Shown here one piece after another: positions 45,141-54,689 of a stretch of 64,000 nucleotides of DNA (the first letter of the stretch is position 1; every line of letters begins with the position of its first letter). A program made the position numbers and the translations under genes. Source of the DNA: CBDCGJ01 sp965238305 (GTDB taxonomy: Bacteria > Pseudomonadota > Alphaproteobacteria > GCA-2731375); contig CBDEHK010000001.1 in assembly GCA_965238305.1 (NCBI GenBank), forward strand, positions 3,472,001-3,536,000. Reading direction: 5' to 3'. Below the pieces are notes generated by a model. The model had not been told where the DNA came from and did not search any database. It was given only the letters and a program-made list of their open reading frames with translations.

Positions 45141-45209
45141 ACGCATCATTGCTCCCTGACGGCGCGGTCATTCGGCCAGCAGGCAGCGGCGGCGTTCCGC
45201 CAAAACCTG

Positions 45210-45240
45210 CCGGTCGGAGATCCATCGACCGGGAATTTTT
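45210..45240 (+). terminator. Intercistronic hairpin after the TAXI gene
   Basis: CCGGTCG (45210-45216) pairs with CGACCGG (45226-45232), followed by gaattttt. It lies 70 bases after the binding-protein stop and about 105 bases before the permease start, a position that would favour excess binding protein. Confidence 0.7.
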
Positions 45241-45344
45241 CGGTTTTACTTCACAGTATACCCAAGACATCACCCACGACCGCAGGTCCGGTACCCACGC
45301 TGCCAAACGGCCGTGGTGTAGGGCCCAATAGAGGAGACGCTGCA

Positions 45345-47570
45345 ATGGTCGACCACCCATCCGGTACACTTGATATCGAAGCGACCGACGCGCTTGAAAA
45401 ACAATACGACTCGTCCCTTGTCACCCGTGACAACGGTGCCGGGCTTGCGCGAGTTCTCTATTGGGTCGCCATCGCCTTCGCGTTCTATCATATCTATACC
45501 GCCGGTTTCGGGACGCCGGTCGACCATGAGCACATGGGCATTCACCTGGCCGGGCTGTTCATCATGATCTTCATCGGATTTCCGCTTGTGCGCACCCAAA
45601 GCGCGCTCGAATACAAAAAAAACACGTGGTGGCGCTGGGGCAATGTGCCGGTTTATGACTGGGTGTTCGCCACCCTCGGTGTAGCGGCAGCGCTTTTTCT
45701 GGCGCTGTCGTGGACGGGACTGACCGCATTCGGCCTGGATGTCCCTGAACAGGCGTTGCGCCAGGGCGATCCGCATTGGCTCGACCTCATTTTCGGCACC
45801 GCGCTGATCGTCCTGGTACTTGAGATCACGCGCCGGGCGCTCGGGTTCGTGCTGCCGATGATCATCATCGCGTTTATCCTTTATGCCTTGCTCGGACCGT
45901 ACATGCCGGTGCAAGTGCTGAAGCATCCGGGCGTCGACTGGCACCAGTTCATCAACAATATGTACTTCCCGGCGGAAGGCATCTTTGGGGTAACCCTGTG
46001 GGTCGTCTCGACGGTGGTGTTCCATTTTGTCTTATTCGGCGTCGTCGCCCAGCGCATGGGATTGGGCCAGTTCTTCATCGACAACGCTATGGTCGTCGCC
46101 GGCAAGTACACAGGCGGTCCGGCCAAGGTGAGCGTGGTGTCGTCGGCGTTCTTCGGCACCATCTCCGGCTCGTCGATCGCCAACACGGTGTCGACCGGCT
46201 CACTGACTATCCCCAACATGAAGCGCCTCGGCTATCCCGGTCACTTCGCCGGCGGCGTCGAGGCCGCGGCCAGTGCCGGCGGCCAGATCACGCCGCCGAT
46301 CATGGGCGCCGCTTCGTTCCTGATGGCGGAGTTCCTAGAGGTTCCCTACACGACCATCGTCATCGCGGCGATTGTGCCGGCATCCATGCACTACATCGGC
46401 GTTCTATCGATCGTGCATTTCACGGCGAAACGGCTTGGCCTCAAGGGTTATGCCAAGGACCAACTGCCCAAATTTCTGCAGATCTGGCGTGAGGGTTGGT
46501 ATACGGTGATGCCGTTGGCGGCGCTACTGATTACCCTGTTCAGTGGCTATTCGCCGAACATGGCCGCCTTCATGGGGCTGAACTTTTGCATCATTGTCGG
46601 CTTTGCGTCGTACAAAAAACCCCTAACTATGATTCTGCCGGTCTTGTTGATGGCCTTCATTCTGTGGCGAGTGTCGATCGACGCATTTTCGCCCATTATG
46701 GGCGGCGTGTTGGCCGGCTTGCTGATCCTCAGTCTCATGCACAAGAGCCAACGCCACGGCATTAAAGATTTGATGGACAGTTTCCAAACCGGCGTTGGAT
46801 ACGCGCTCGCCGTCGGCGCCGCCTGCGCCGCCGTCGGCATCGTGGTCGGCGTCATCAATACCACGGGCATCGCCTTCCGCCTCGGTTTCATGGTCACCAC
46901 CGGCGCCCGCGACATCGCCGAGATTCTCTATGCGTCCATCGGCTGGATTCCCCTGGACATCCTCGCTCAGGCCTCCATCCAGCAATTCCTGTCGCTGGTC
47001 TTTATCGCCATCGCCTGCATCCTTATGGGGGCCGGCCTGCCGACGACGGCGCTCTACATCATGCTGGTCTCGGTCGCGCAGCCGGCGCTCGCGCAATTGG
47101 GCGTGCCGGTGCTGGCGACGCATATGTTCGTGCTCTACTACGGTGTCATTTCCGAGATCACGCCGCCGGTCTGCGCTTCGGCCTACGCCGCCGCCGGCAT
47201 TGCTGGTGCGAACCCTTTCAGAACCGGTGTTTCCGCATTTACCCTAGGGATTGGCAAGCTTATGGTGCCCATGGTCTTCGTCTACGCGCCGACCATGCTG
47301 ATCGTGTTGCCGGAATACTTCACCTTAATGTCCTTTCTCCAGGTTTCCCTAACCTGCGCATTTGGCATTTTCTGTATCGCGACGGCGGTTTCAGGATTCT
47401 TCCTGGCGCCGTTGAATGGCGTTTGGCGCGCCCTCATGGCCATCGCCGGCCTGATGCTGGTCGCCCCTAGTTGGGAAAGTGACATCGCGGCATTTGTCGT
47501 CATGGCGCCAGTTTTCCTGTTGCAATTGAAGGATAACCGCGCCGCTGTCAGCGAAAATGGGGAAGGATAA
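45345..47570 (+). CDS. TRAP transporter fused permease (DctQM fusion)
   Basis: 741 residues with about 17-19 membrane segments. The N-terminal quarter corresponds to the small DctQ-like subunit (VLYWVAIAFAFYHIYTAGFG onward). The DctM part has GTISGSSIANTVSTGSLTIP, ASAGGQITPPIMGAASFLMA and ILMGAGLPTTALYIMLVSVA, the conserved substrate- and sodium-site loops. Fused permeases are the normal partner of TAXI binding proteins. GAGGAGA precedes the ATG. Confidence 0.93.
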   Translation: MVDHPSGTLDIEATDALEKQYDSSLVTRDNGAGLARVLYWVAIAFAFYHIYTAGFGTPVDHEHMGIHLAGLFIMIFIGFPLVRTQSALEYKKNTWWRWGNVPVYDWVFATLGVAAALFLALSWTGLTAFGLDVPEQALRQGDPHWLDLIFGTALIVLVLEITRRALGFVLPMIIIAFILYALLGPYMPVQVLKHPGVDWHQFINNMYFPAEGIFGVTLWVVSTVVFHFVLFGVVAQRMGLGQFFIDNAMVVAGKYTGGPAKVSVVSSAFFGTISGSSIANTVSTGSLTIPNMKRLGYPGHFAGGVEAAASAGGQITPPIMGAASFLMAEFLEVPYTTIVIAAIVPASMHYIGVLSIVHFTAKRLGLKGYAKDQLPKFLQIWREGWYTVMPLAALLITLFSGYSPNMAAFMGLNFCIIVGFASYKKPLTMILPVLLMAFILWRVSIDAFSPIMGGVLAGLLILSLMHKSQRHGIKDLMDSFQTGVGYALAVGAACAAVGIVVGVINTTGIAFRLGFMVTTGARDIAEILYASIGWIPLDILAQASIQQFLSLVFIAIACILMGAGLPTTALYIMLVSVAQPALAQLGVPVLATHMFVLYYGVISEITPPVCASAYAAAGIAGANPFRTGVSAFTLGIGKLMVPMVFVYAPTMLIVLPEYFTLMSFLQVSLTCAFGIFCIATAVSGFFLAPLNGVWRALMAIAGLMLVAPSWESDIAAFVVMAPVFLLQLKDNRAAVSENGEG

Positions 47571-47575
47571 CGAGC

Positions 47576-48007
47576 ATGTTCAGAAATATTCTCGTTGCTG
47601 TTGATCTCGAACACGATACGGACATCGACGGACTTCTCCAAGTCGCTTCGGAGATCGCGAATCAGCAATGCGCAAAAGTACAATTGTTGCATGTCATCGC
47701 CGCCGCGCCGATTGTCGTTTCACAGTTCCTCCCGGAGAGCTACGAAAAATTGGCGTCTGTGAAGGTCGAGAAAAGTCTGACTGCGTTGGCGGCGAAAGTG
47801 AAATTGGACGATGGTGCTGCCACTGTTTCCGTCCGGTTTGGGAACGTCTATCAGGAAATCCTGGCCCGCGCCGAAAAGATCAGCGCCGACCTCATTATCG
47901 TCGCATCCCATAAGCCAAATGTCGGTGACTATCTGCTGGGTAGCACCGCCGCCCGCATCGTCCGCCACGCCACGTGTTCGGCGCTTGTCGTCCGCCAACC
48001 CGGATGA
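47576..48007 (+). CDS. Universal stress protein (UspA family)
   Basis: 143 residues, a single Usp domain (FRNILVAVDLEHDTDIDGLL, ADLIIVASHKPNVGDYLLGS, TAARIVRHATCSALVVRQPG). The C-terminal G...GS...RHA..ALVV pattern indicates nucleotide binding. It starts 5 bases after the permease stop. Usp genes commonly follow TRAP permeases (TeaD-like), where they tune transport, so a regulatory role on this transporter is likely. Confidence 0.9.
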   Translation: MFRNILVAVDLEHDTDIDGLLQVASEIANQQCAKVQLLHVIAAAPIVVSQFLPESYEKLASVKVEKSLTALAAKVKLDDGAATVSVRFGNVYQEILARAEKISADLIIVASHKPNVGDYLLGSTAARIVRHATCSALVVRQPG

Positions 48008-48014
48008 TCAGATT

Positions 48015-49439
48015 ATGAACGATTGGGTAACCAAGAAATTGGCAAGCTGGGCAACGGATTTGCGCCCGGAAGATTTGCCGGACAACGTTCTCGCCAAAGC
48101 CGAGGACGTGATTATCGACGCCATCGCCTGTGCGGTGCCTGGTTTTCACGCCGATGGCGCCCAGCGGATACATGCCGTCGCCAAGTCGACATTTGGTAAA
48201 GGCGATGCGGTCGTGTGGTTCCAGAGCGTGCCGCTTCACCCAACTGGCGCCGCTTTCGCCAACGCCGGGTCGGCGTCGATGTTGGACCTCGATGACGGCC
48301 ACCGCAACGCGCTCGGCCATCCCGGGGCCGCCGTCGTCCCCTCAGTCCTTGCCGCCGCGTCGGGTTCAGATCAGCGCGGCATTGATGTCCTGCGCAACGT
48401 CGTTGCGGCCTACGAAGTATGCATTCGTATTGGCAAGTCGGAGCATCGCAAGGCCTATCACACGGGTAACTGGTCAGGCCTCGGCGCCGCCGTGGCGGCC
48501 GGACTTTGTTCCGGGTTGAACGCGGAGCAACTCATGAACGCCCTTGCCACGATCGCCTATCACGGCCCGCGTGTCTCCGACCTGACCCTCAGCCAGGACA
48601 TGGGCACCAACGTAAAAGAATCCATCCCGTGGTCCGTGGTGACCGGCTTGATGGCAAACGACCTCGCCGTTCAAGGGTTCACTGGCTGCCGCGATGCGAT
48701 GAATATTGAAGAACGGTACGATCCGGCCGTTTCACTCGAAGGCCTCGATGAAGGGCACTTCCAATCACATGTCGGGCCCGTCTCGCATGCCATTCTGCGC
48801 ACCTATTTCAAACGCTACGCTTGCTGTCGCTGGATGCACAGTCCCGTCGAGGCCATGCTGCAGATCATGCGGCAACAAAACCTCTCCGCCGAAGACATTC
48901 AAGAGATACGCGTGGAAACATTCCTACAGGCGGCAAGTCTCAATAATCTTGCCGATCCTCCGACAATGGAAAGCGGCCAATACAGTGTCCCCTACAGTAT
49001 GGCCATCGCCGCGGTGCTCGGCGAAGATGCGTTGTCGCCGGCGACACCCGACTGCCTGCATCATCCCGAAATCGTCAAGTTTGCGAAAAATATTTCGGTC
49101 GTCAGAGACCCTGATCTGGATCCTGCATTTCCGATTAAATCGCCTGCAAGGGTGTTCGTCACGACGGCGAAAGGGAAATTCGAGTTGATGCTGGATGAGC
49201 CTTGGGGGGATCCAGACCGCGCACCTAGCAGGACTGATCTTGTCAACAAGTTTAAAACCTTGTCCTGTGACCGGCTCCCAGAAAATCAGGTGATGGATAT
49301 CGTTGCCGGCGTTGAAGGCCTCCGTCATGGCACCGTCGGGCCGTTACTCGACGCCCTGCGCTCGGCAACTTTGAAACCATCCGTTCGATGCGGTGACGTC
49401 TCTTCAGAATCTACGCGGGGCAATAGCCACGTCGCCTGA
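48015..49439 (+). CDS. MmgE/PrpD family protein
   Basis: 474 residues from ATG 48015, 7 bases after the Usp stop; the open frame extends upstream inside the Usp gene. Family signatures are AKAEDVIIDAIACAVPGFHA, MLDLDDGHRNALGHPGAAVV and AYHTGNWSGLGAAVAAGL. Known members include 2-methylcitrate dehydratase, cis-aconitate decarboxylase and iminodisuccinate epimerase. No other methylcitrate-cycle gene is present, and neighbours handle transport and amine oxidation, so an epimerase or lyase acting on an N-substituted amino acid is an attractive inference, not shown. Confidence 0.85.
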   Translation: MNDWVTKKLASWATDLRPEDLPDNVLAKAEDVIIDAIACAVPGFHADGAQRIHAVAKSTFGKGDAVVWFQSVPLHPTGAAFANAGSASMLDLDDGHRNALGHPGAAVVPSVLAAASGSDQRGIDVLRNVVAAYEVCIRIGKSEHRKAYHTGNWSGLGAAVAAGLCSGLNAEQLMNALATIAYHGPRVSDLTLSQDMGTNVKESIPWSVVTGLMANDLAVQGFTGCRDAMNIEERYDPAVSLEGLDEGHFQSHVGPVSHAILRTYFKRYACCRWMHSPVEAMLQIMRQQNLSAEDIQEIRVETFLQAASLNNLADPPTMESGQYSVPYSMAIAAVLGEDALSPATPDCLHHPEIVKFAKNISVVRDPDLDPAFPIKSPARVFVTTAKGKFELMLDEPWGDPDRAPSRTDLVNKFKTLSCDRLPENQVMDIVAGVEGLRHGTVGPLLDALRSATLKPSVRCGDVSSESTRGNSHVA

Positions 49440-49513
49440 CATGTTTAATCACTGGGGTACGGCAGTTCGCTGTTCCAAGTGGCCCCTAAAAATATCCAGA
49501 GTTTGATTGGTCA

Positions 49514-50770
49514 ATGGAAAAATATTCTGCATTTCAGTTGCTGCGTCATGCCCTCAGTGGCAATAAAAACTGGCAGCGAGCGTGGCGCGATCCCGAACCC
49601 AAACGGGAATATGACGTCATCATTGTCGGCGCTGGCGGGCATGGCTTGGCGACAGCCTATTATCTTGCCAAGGAACACGGCGTCACCAATGTGGCGGTGC
49701 TGGAAAAAAGTTATCTGGGCGGTGGCAATACCGGACGCAATACCACCATCATCCGATCGAATTATATGATAGAGGGCAACACGGCCTTCTATGAACATTC
49801 CATGAAGCTGTGGGAGGGAATATCCGAGGAGCTCAACTACAATGTGATGTTTTCGCAACGCGGCCAGTACATGCTGGCCCATTCCCCGGCGCAAATGGAT
49901 GGGCACCGGCGCCGTGGCAACATCATGCGTCTGAATGGGATCGACGCGGAGCTCATCTCGCGGGATGAACTGCAAATACGCATCCCCTATTTGGATTATA
50001 GACCGAGTGCCCGTTTCCCCATTTATGGCGCCCTGCATCAACCACGCGCCGGCACTGCCCGCCATGACGCCGTCGCCTGGGGTTATGCCCGCGCTGCCGA
50101 CAACCGTGGTGTCGATATCATCCAGAAATGCGAAGTTGAGGGTTATCTTTGGGACGGTCCCCGCATTGTCGGTGTGCGCACCAATCGTGGTAAGATCAGG
50201 GCGAAAAAAGTCGGGATCGCTGTTGCCGGGCATACCGGTATCTTGGCGGAAAAAGCCGGCCTCAAGTTGCCGCTCGAAAGCCATCTCCTGCAGGCCTTTG
50301 TCAGCGAGCCAGTGAAACCATTGATGGATAACATCATCAATTCCGGCGCCGCGCATCTCTACATGAGCCAAACGGACAAGGGCGGACTTATCTTTGGTGC
50401 CGGTCTAGATATGTACAATTCCTATTCTCAGAAAGGGAACCTGCCCTTGGTCGAAGAGACCATGGCCAACGCGATCTCCCTGATGCCAAGCCTGGCAAAG
50501 CTCCGCGTCCTGCGCCATTGGGCCGGTATCATGGATATGACCATGGATGGCAGTCCGATTATCTGCAAAACACCGGTGGACGGTTTTTATATCGACGGTG
50601 GCTGGTGTTACGGCGGTTTCAAAGCGACGCCGGCCTCGGGCTGGTGTTTCGCCCATACGATTGCCCAGGACAGGCCCCACCAATACAATGAAAAATTTAC
50701 CTTGGAGCGTTTTTCCAATGGCTACCAGATGGATGAAAAAGGCGCTGGCTGTAAGCCCAACGCCCATTAG
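49514..50770 (+). CDS. soxB: Sarcosine oxidase beta subunit (SoxB-like)
   Basis: 418 residues of the DAO family. The FAD-binding motif is DVIIVGAGGHGLATAYYLAK. GGGNTGRNTTIIRSNYM and TARHDAVAWGYARAAD are typical of heterotetrameric SoxB; His184 in the latter corresponds to the residue that carries covalent FMN in characterised enzymes. It oxidatively demethylates sarcosine or a related secondary amine, passing the methylene to folate on the alpha subunit. First of four sox genes in the order B-D-A-G. N-methylglutamate dehydrogenase subunits are close homologues, so the exact substrate is open. Confidence 0.9.
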   Translation: MEKYSAFQLLRHALSGNKNWQRAWRDPEPKREYDVIIVGAGGHGLATAYYLAKEHGVTNVAVLEKSYLGGGNTGRNTTIIRSNYMIEGNTAFYEHSMKLWEGISEELNYNVMFSQRGQYMLAHSPAQMDGHRRRGNIMRLNGIDAELISRDELQIRIPYLDYRPSARFPIYGALHQPRAGTARHDAVAWGYARAADNRGVDIIQKCEVEGYLWDGPRIVGVRTNRGKIRAKKVGIAVAGHTGILAEKAGLKLPLESHLLQAFVSEPVKPLMDNIINSGAAHLYMSQTDKGGLIFGAGLDMYNSYSQKGNLPLVEETMANAISLMPSLAKLRVLRHWAGIMDMTMDGSPIICKTPVDGFYIDGGWCYGGFKATPASGWCFAHTIAQDRPHQYNEKFTLERFSNGYQMDEKGAGCKPNAH

Positions 50771-50779
50771 GAGAGCCAT

Positions 50780-51076
50780 ATGCTGCGCATAAATTGCCCC
50801 TTCTGTGGCGAGCGGGATCATACTGAATTTGCCTATGGCGGTGACGCTACCAAGACATGCCCGGATCTGAGCAACACGGATCACGAAGCCTGGATGGAGT
50901 ATGTTTTCTATCGTGACAATCCGAAGGGTGCCCATTTGGAATATTGGCAGCACACTCAAGGGTGCCGGTCTTGGTTGAAAGTCAGGCGCGATACCGTGAC
51001 CCATGTGATCACAGAGATCAACTATGCGCGTCCCCAAGTGTCCGGGCCAATCCCTCAACCAGCTAAATCCGAATAG
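50780..51076 (+). CDS. soxD: Sarcosine oxidase delta subunit (SoxD-like)
   Basis: 98 residues. The zinc site is visible: Cys6 and Cys9 (INCPFCGERDHTEF) with His58 and Cys62 (WQHTQGCRSWLKV), as in tetrameric sarcosine oxidase delta subunits. It is structural and zinc-binding. It lies 9 bases after soxB and 6 before soxA. Confidence 0.93.
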   Translation: MLRINCPFCGERDHTEFAYGGDATKTCPDLSNTDHEAWMEYVFYRDNPKGAHLEYWQHTQGCRSWLKVRRDTVTHVITEINYARPQVSGPIPQPAKSE

Positions 51077-51082
51077 CTCAAC

Positions 51083-54000
51083 ATGCGCAACAACCGCATT
51101 TCAGGCAATCGTCGCATCGACCGGCAACAACCCGTGACGTTCACCTTCGACGGTCAGCGTTTTCAGGGTTTCAAAGGCGATACGCTTGCCGCCGCGTTGC
51201 TGGCCAACGGGGTTCATCTTGTCGCCCGGGGATTTAAATATCACCGGCCCCGGGGCATCTACACCGCCGGCGTCGAGGAACCGAACGCCCTGGTCGAGCT
51301 GGTGTCCGACGGTAAACTCGAACCCAACACCCGGGCAACGGCCATCGAAATCTTCGACGGCATGACGGCGCGCAGCCAGAACAACTGGCCGTCCCTTAAA
51401 TTTGATATGATGGCGGTCAATGGGCTGCTGTCGCCGGTGTTCACGGCGGGATTCTATTACAAGACCTTCATGTACCCCGCCTCGTGGTGGATGTTCTACG
51501 AGAAGTTCATCCGTAAAGCCGCTGGCATGGGGCGCGCGACAGTCGAACACGATCCCGACGAATACGAAAAAGCGCATGCCTTCTGCGATGTCGCGGTGAT
51601 CGGTGCCGGTCCGGCTGGATTGGAAGCCGCCCTGGCCGCGGCCGATGACGGCGCAAAAGTCCTATTGATCGAACAGGATTACGAACTGGGAGGCGGATTG
51701 CTGTCGGAGGATGACGACGACGCCAGCATCTGGTTGGACGAAAAGCGTCAAGCGGTTGACGCCAGCGGCGATATCACCGTCATGACCCGCACCACCGCCT
51801 ACGGGATTTATGACCATAATGTAGTAGGGTTGGTGGAACGGGTGACGGACCACCTGCCTAACATGGCACACTATATACCAAAACAGCGCTCCTGGATCGT
51901 GCGCGCGCAACGCATCGTCATGACGACTGGCGCCATTGAACGGCCGTTCGTGTTCGGCAACAACGATTTGCCAGGCATCATGCTGGCGTCGGCGGTCAAG
52001 ACGTACGTCAATCGATTTGCCGTGCGACCCGGCCGGGAAATGGTGATCTTCACCAACAACGACAGTCCCTACGCCATGTTGGCGGACCTCACCAATGCTG
52101 GAGTCAAAATCAAAGCGGTTGTCGATGCCCGCGACCAAGTCGGCACGCGCCTGCAGGAATTGGCACAGGCGGCGGGCACCAACATTCTCACAGGTCATGT
52201 GGTAACCTCGGCCAACGGGCGCCAACACGTTCGGTCGGTCACCGTCCACGAATACGATAAGGACCACGACGAAGTCACCGGTAACGCGATAAAAATCAAC
52301 TGCGATCTGCTGGCGCTTTCCGCTGGCTGGTCACCGGTCGTACATCTGCATAGCCATACAGGTGCCAAGCCCATCTATCAAAAATCGTTAGCTGCTTTTG
52401 TGCCGGGCGCAAGCCTGACAGATACGCACTATTGCGCCGGCGCGATGGTGGGGCATTGGAAATTTGAGAACACCGCCAACAGCGGCGCAGAGGCCGGCAA
52501 AGCCGCAGGCGCCGGGATGTCGCCGGGCGATACCGCTGCCCCGGCAACAGACACCCTCAACATCGAACCCATGTGGGAAGTGCCCGGACCGGCAGGGAAA
52601 AACCTCAAGAAGTTCGTCGACCTGCAGCATGACGTCTGTTCGACCGATGTGGAACAAGCCCACCTGGAAGGCTATGTCTCCATCGAGCACATGAAACGCT
52701 ACACCACCATGGGCATGGCCACGGACCAGGGCAAGATGTCCAACATCAATGCTCTCGCCATCATGGCGGATCAGCGAAGAACGGAAATCCAGAAAGTCGG
52801 CACGACGACCTTTCGGCCGCCGTTCACACCAGTCTCTTTCGGCGCCCTGGCGGGACGCGAACGCGACAAACACTTCCAGCCGACGCGCTTGTCACCAATC
52901 CATGACGCGCATGTGGCCGTCAATGCGACACAGACCACGGCCGGTGCGTGGCTGCGGGCCTGGTACTACCCGCACCCAAAACACAATGATGAAATTCAGG
53001 CTGACATCACACGCCAGGCGACCGCCTCAAATACCCAGAGGGGGCGGTTGGAAGCGATGATGAGCGGCCGGTTTGAAGCCAACAACGTCCGCCAATCCGT
53101 GGGCATGGTGGATGTATCTTCCCTAGGTAAAATCGACATCCAGGGCCCCGACGCGGCGGAGTTTCTGAACCGCGTCTATGTCAACGCCTGGCTGAAGTTG
53201 CCGGTGGGGAAGGCGAGATACGGGGTGATGTTGCGTGAAGACGGATTCGTCCTAGACGATGGCACCGCGTCTCGCATCTCCGAGTATCGTTTTTTCATGA
53301 CCACCACGACCGCAAAAGCGGGCTCAGTGATGACCTATTTGGAGTACCTGTTGGAAACCGTGTGGTCGGATTTGAGGGTTCACGTCATCAGCGTGACAGA
53401 ACAATGGGCCGGTATGGCATTGGCCGGGCCGAAAAGCCGCGATCTTCTGGCGTCGGCTATCACGGACATAGATTTCAGCAATGAGGCGTTCCCATTTATG
53501 GGGGTTCGACACGGCACATTGGATGGTTATCCCGTTCGCGTTTGCCGGATTAGCTTCTCCGGTGAAATGGCCTACGAGGTCTACACTGGGGCCAACTATG
53601 GTTATTTCGTATGGAATTTGCTGCGCCAGGCTGGGGAACCGTTTAACCTGGTGCTGTACGGCCTTGAAGCCCTCGGTGTCCTACGCATCGAAAAGGGCCA
53701 TGCGGCGGGGCCGGAACTGGATAACCGAGTGACCATCGGCGATATTGGTCTGGCAAAAATGGCGAGTAAGAAAAAACCCTATATGGGCCAGGTCTTGTCA
53801 ATGCGCGAAGGGATGCTTCGGGCGGATCGTCCGACAATGATTGGATTTATCCCAAAGCAGCGGGATAAAGCCCTGAAAGCAGGATCGATCGTCTTCACCG
53901 ACGGTGCCGCCCACGACGGGCATGGAGATGGTCATGTCAGCTCCGTAGCCTACAGTCCGGCGTTGGCCTGTCAACTTGGCCTTGGTTTTATCCGCAATGG

Positions 54001-54118
54001 CGCTGAGCGCATTGGTGAGACGGCATACATCGTCAGTCCGGTTGATAGTGAAACCATAGAAGTCGACGTGGTATCGCCGCTTTTCTTCGATCCTAAAGGG
54101 GAGCGAGTGCATGCTTGA
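51083..54118 (+). CDS. soxA: Sarcosine oxidase alpha subunit (SoxA-like)
   Basis: 1011 residues, the family's normal size. Region 1 is an N-terminal ferredoxin-like part (FTFDGQRFQGFKGDTLAAAL, RGFKYHRPRGIYTAG). Region 2 is an NAD-binding domain with VAVIGAGPAGLEAALAAADD at about residue 170. The C-terminal GcvT-like folate domain has GMVDVSSLGKIDIQGPDAAE and VRVCRISFSGEMAYEVYTGA, ending with the barrel domain near GFIPKQRDKALKAG. It transfers the one-carbon unit to tetrahydrofolate. It overlaps soxG by 8 bases. Confidence 0.93.
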   Translation: MRNNRISGNRRIDRQQPVTFTFDGQRFQGFKGDTLAAALLANGVHLVARGFKYHRPRGIYTAGVEEPNALVELVSDGKLEPNTRATAIEIFDGMTARSQNNWPSLKFDMMAVNGLLSPVFTAGFYYKTFMYPASWWMFYEKFIRKAAGMGRATVEHDPDEYEKAHAFCDVAVIGAGPAGLEAALAAADDGAKVLLIEQDYELGGGLLSEDDDDASIWLDEKRQAVDASGDITVMTRTTAYGIYDHNVVGLVERVTDHLPNMAHYIPKQRSWIVRAQRIVMTTGAIERPFVFGNNDLPGIMLASAVKTYVNRFAVRPGREMVIFTNNDSPYAMLADLTNAGVKIKAVVDARDQVGTRLQELAQAAGTNILTGHVVTSANGRQHVRSVTVHEYDKDHDEVTGNAIKINCDLLALSAGWSPVVHLHSHTGAKPIYQKSLAAFVPGASLTDTHYCAGAMVGHWKFENTANSGAEAGKAAGAGMSPGDTAAPATDTLNIEPMWEVPGPAGKNLKKFVDLQHDVCSTDVEQAHLEGYVSIEHMKRYTTMGMATDQGKMSNINALAIMADQRRTEIQKVGTTTFRPPFTPVSFGALAGRERDKHFQPTRLSPIHDAHVAVNATQTTAGAWLRAWYYPHPKHNDEIQADITRQATASNTQRGRLEAMMSGRFEANNVRQSVGMVDVSSLGKIDIQGPDAAEFLNRVYVNAWLKLPVGKARYGVMLREDGFVLDDGTASRISEYRFFMTTTTAKAGSVMTYLEYLLETVWSDLRVHVISVTEQWAGMALAGPKSRDLLASAITDIDFSNEAFPFMGVRHGTLDGYPVRVCRISFSGEMAYEVYTGANYGYFVWNLLRQAGEPFNLVLYGLEALGVLRIEKGHAAGPELDNRVTIGDIGLAKMASKKKPYMGQVLSMREGMLRADRPTMIGFIPKQRDKALKAGSIVFTDGAAHDGHGDGHVSSVAYSPALACQLGLGFIRNGAERIGETAYIVSPVDSETIEVDVVSPLFFDPKGERVHA

Positions 54119-54689
54119 AAAAAGATCATCCGTGGCCGCGATACATCGCACCGGCACGTTTGGTGCCAACCAATCTGATCCCGGTGTTAGCGTTCAAGAA
54201 GTCGCCATTGACAATTTCATCCAGGTCGCGGCGTGGCCCCAGACCATCGATGCCGTGAAGACAAAGCTCGCCAAGTCGCTGGGACTGAAGACGGCCCTCC
54301 ACCCCGGACTGGCAGCCGTTAAGAAAGGTGTCATGGCTGCGCAAATCGCGCCGCTGCGTATCTTGGTGATGGGGTCTGATGAACATTGCGCTGATCTGCA
54401 GGACCAATTTTCCAGCGACACTGCCGTGATCGTCGATCTGTCCCATAGCCGTACCCTGGTGCGGCTAGAAGGACGGGACGCGGCAACGCTGCTAAACAGA
54501 GGCTTGCCCCTGGATCTTGCGAATATGCCCGTCGGGGCCGTTGCTTCCAGCGCCATTCATAGGGTTTCTTTGCTGGTACATGTGCGCGCTGAAAATTCAT
54601 TTGACGTCTATGTGACCCGCGCTTTCGCTAGTTTCTTCTGGGAATGGATCGAACGCGGCGGACTGCAATTTGGTCTAAAAATCCTTTAA
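54111..54689 (+). CDS. soxG: Sarcosine oxidase gamma subunit (SoxG-like)
   Basis: 192 residues, similar in pattern to the gamma subunit (QEVAIDNFIQVAAWPQTIDA, LVRLEGRDAATLLNRGLPLD, IHRVSLLVHVRAENSFDVYV). It belongs to the GcvT/YgfZ-like superfamily and stabilises the folate domain of the alpha subunit. Last gene of the operon; overlap with soxA implies coupled translation. Confidence 0.88.
   Translation: MLEKRSSVAAIHRTGTFGANQSDPGVSVQEVAIDNFIQVAAWPQTIDAVKTKLAKSLGLKTALHPGLAAVKKGVMAAQIAPLRILVMGSDEHCADLQDQFSSDTAVIVDLSHSRTLVRLEGRDAATLLNRGLPLDLANMPVGAVASSAIHRVSLLVHVRAENSFDVYVTRAFASFFWEWIERGGLQFGLKIL

Noticed and set aside
45270..47123. Long minus-strand frames antisense to the TRAP permease (251 and 166 codons)
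   Set aside because: His/Asp/Arg-rich composition is the complement of hydrophobic codons; no domain.
49511..52267. Antisense frames of 286, 217 and 201 codons over soxB and soxA
   Set aside because: The sense strand has clear full-length Sox subunits with catalytic motifs; the antisense frames lack domains.
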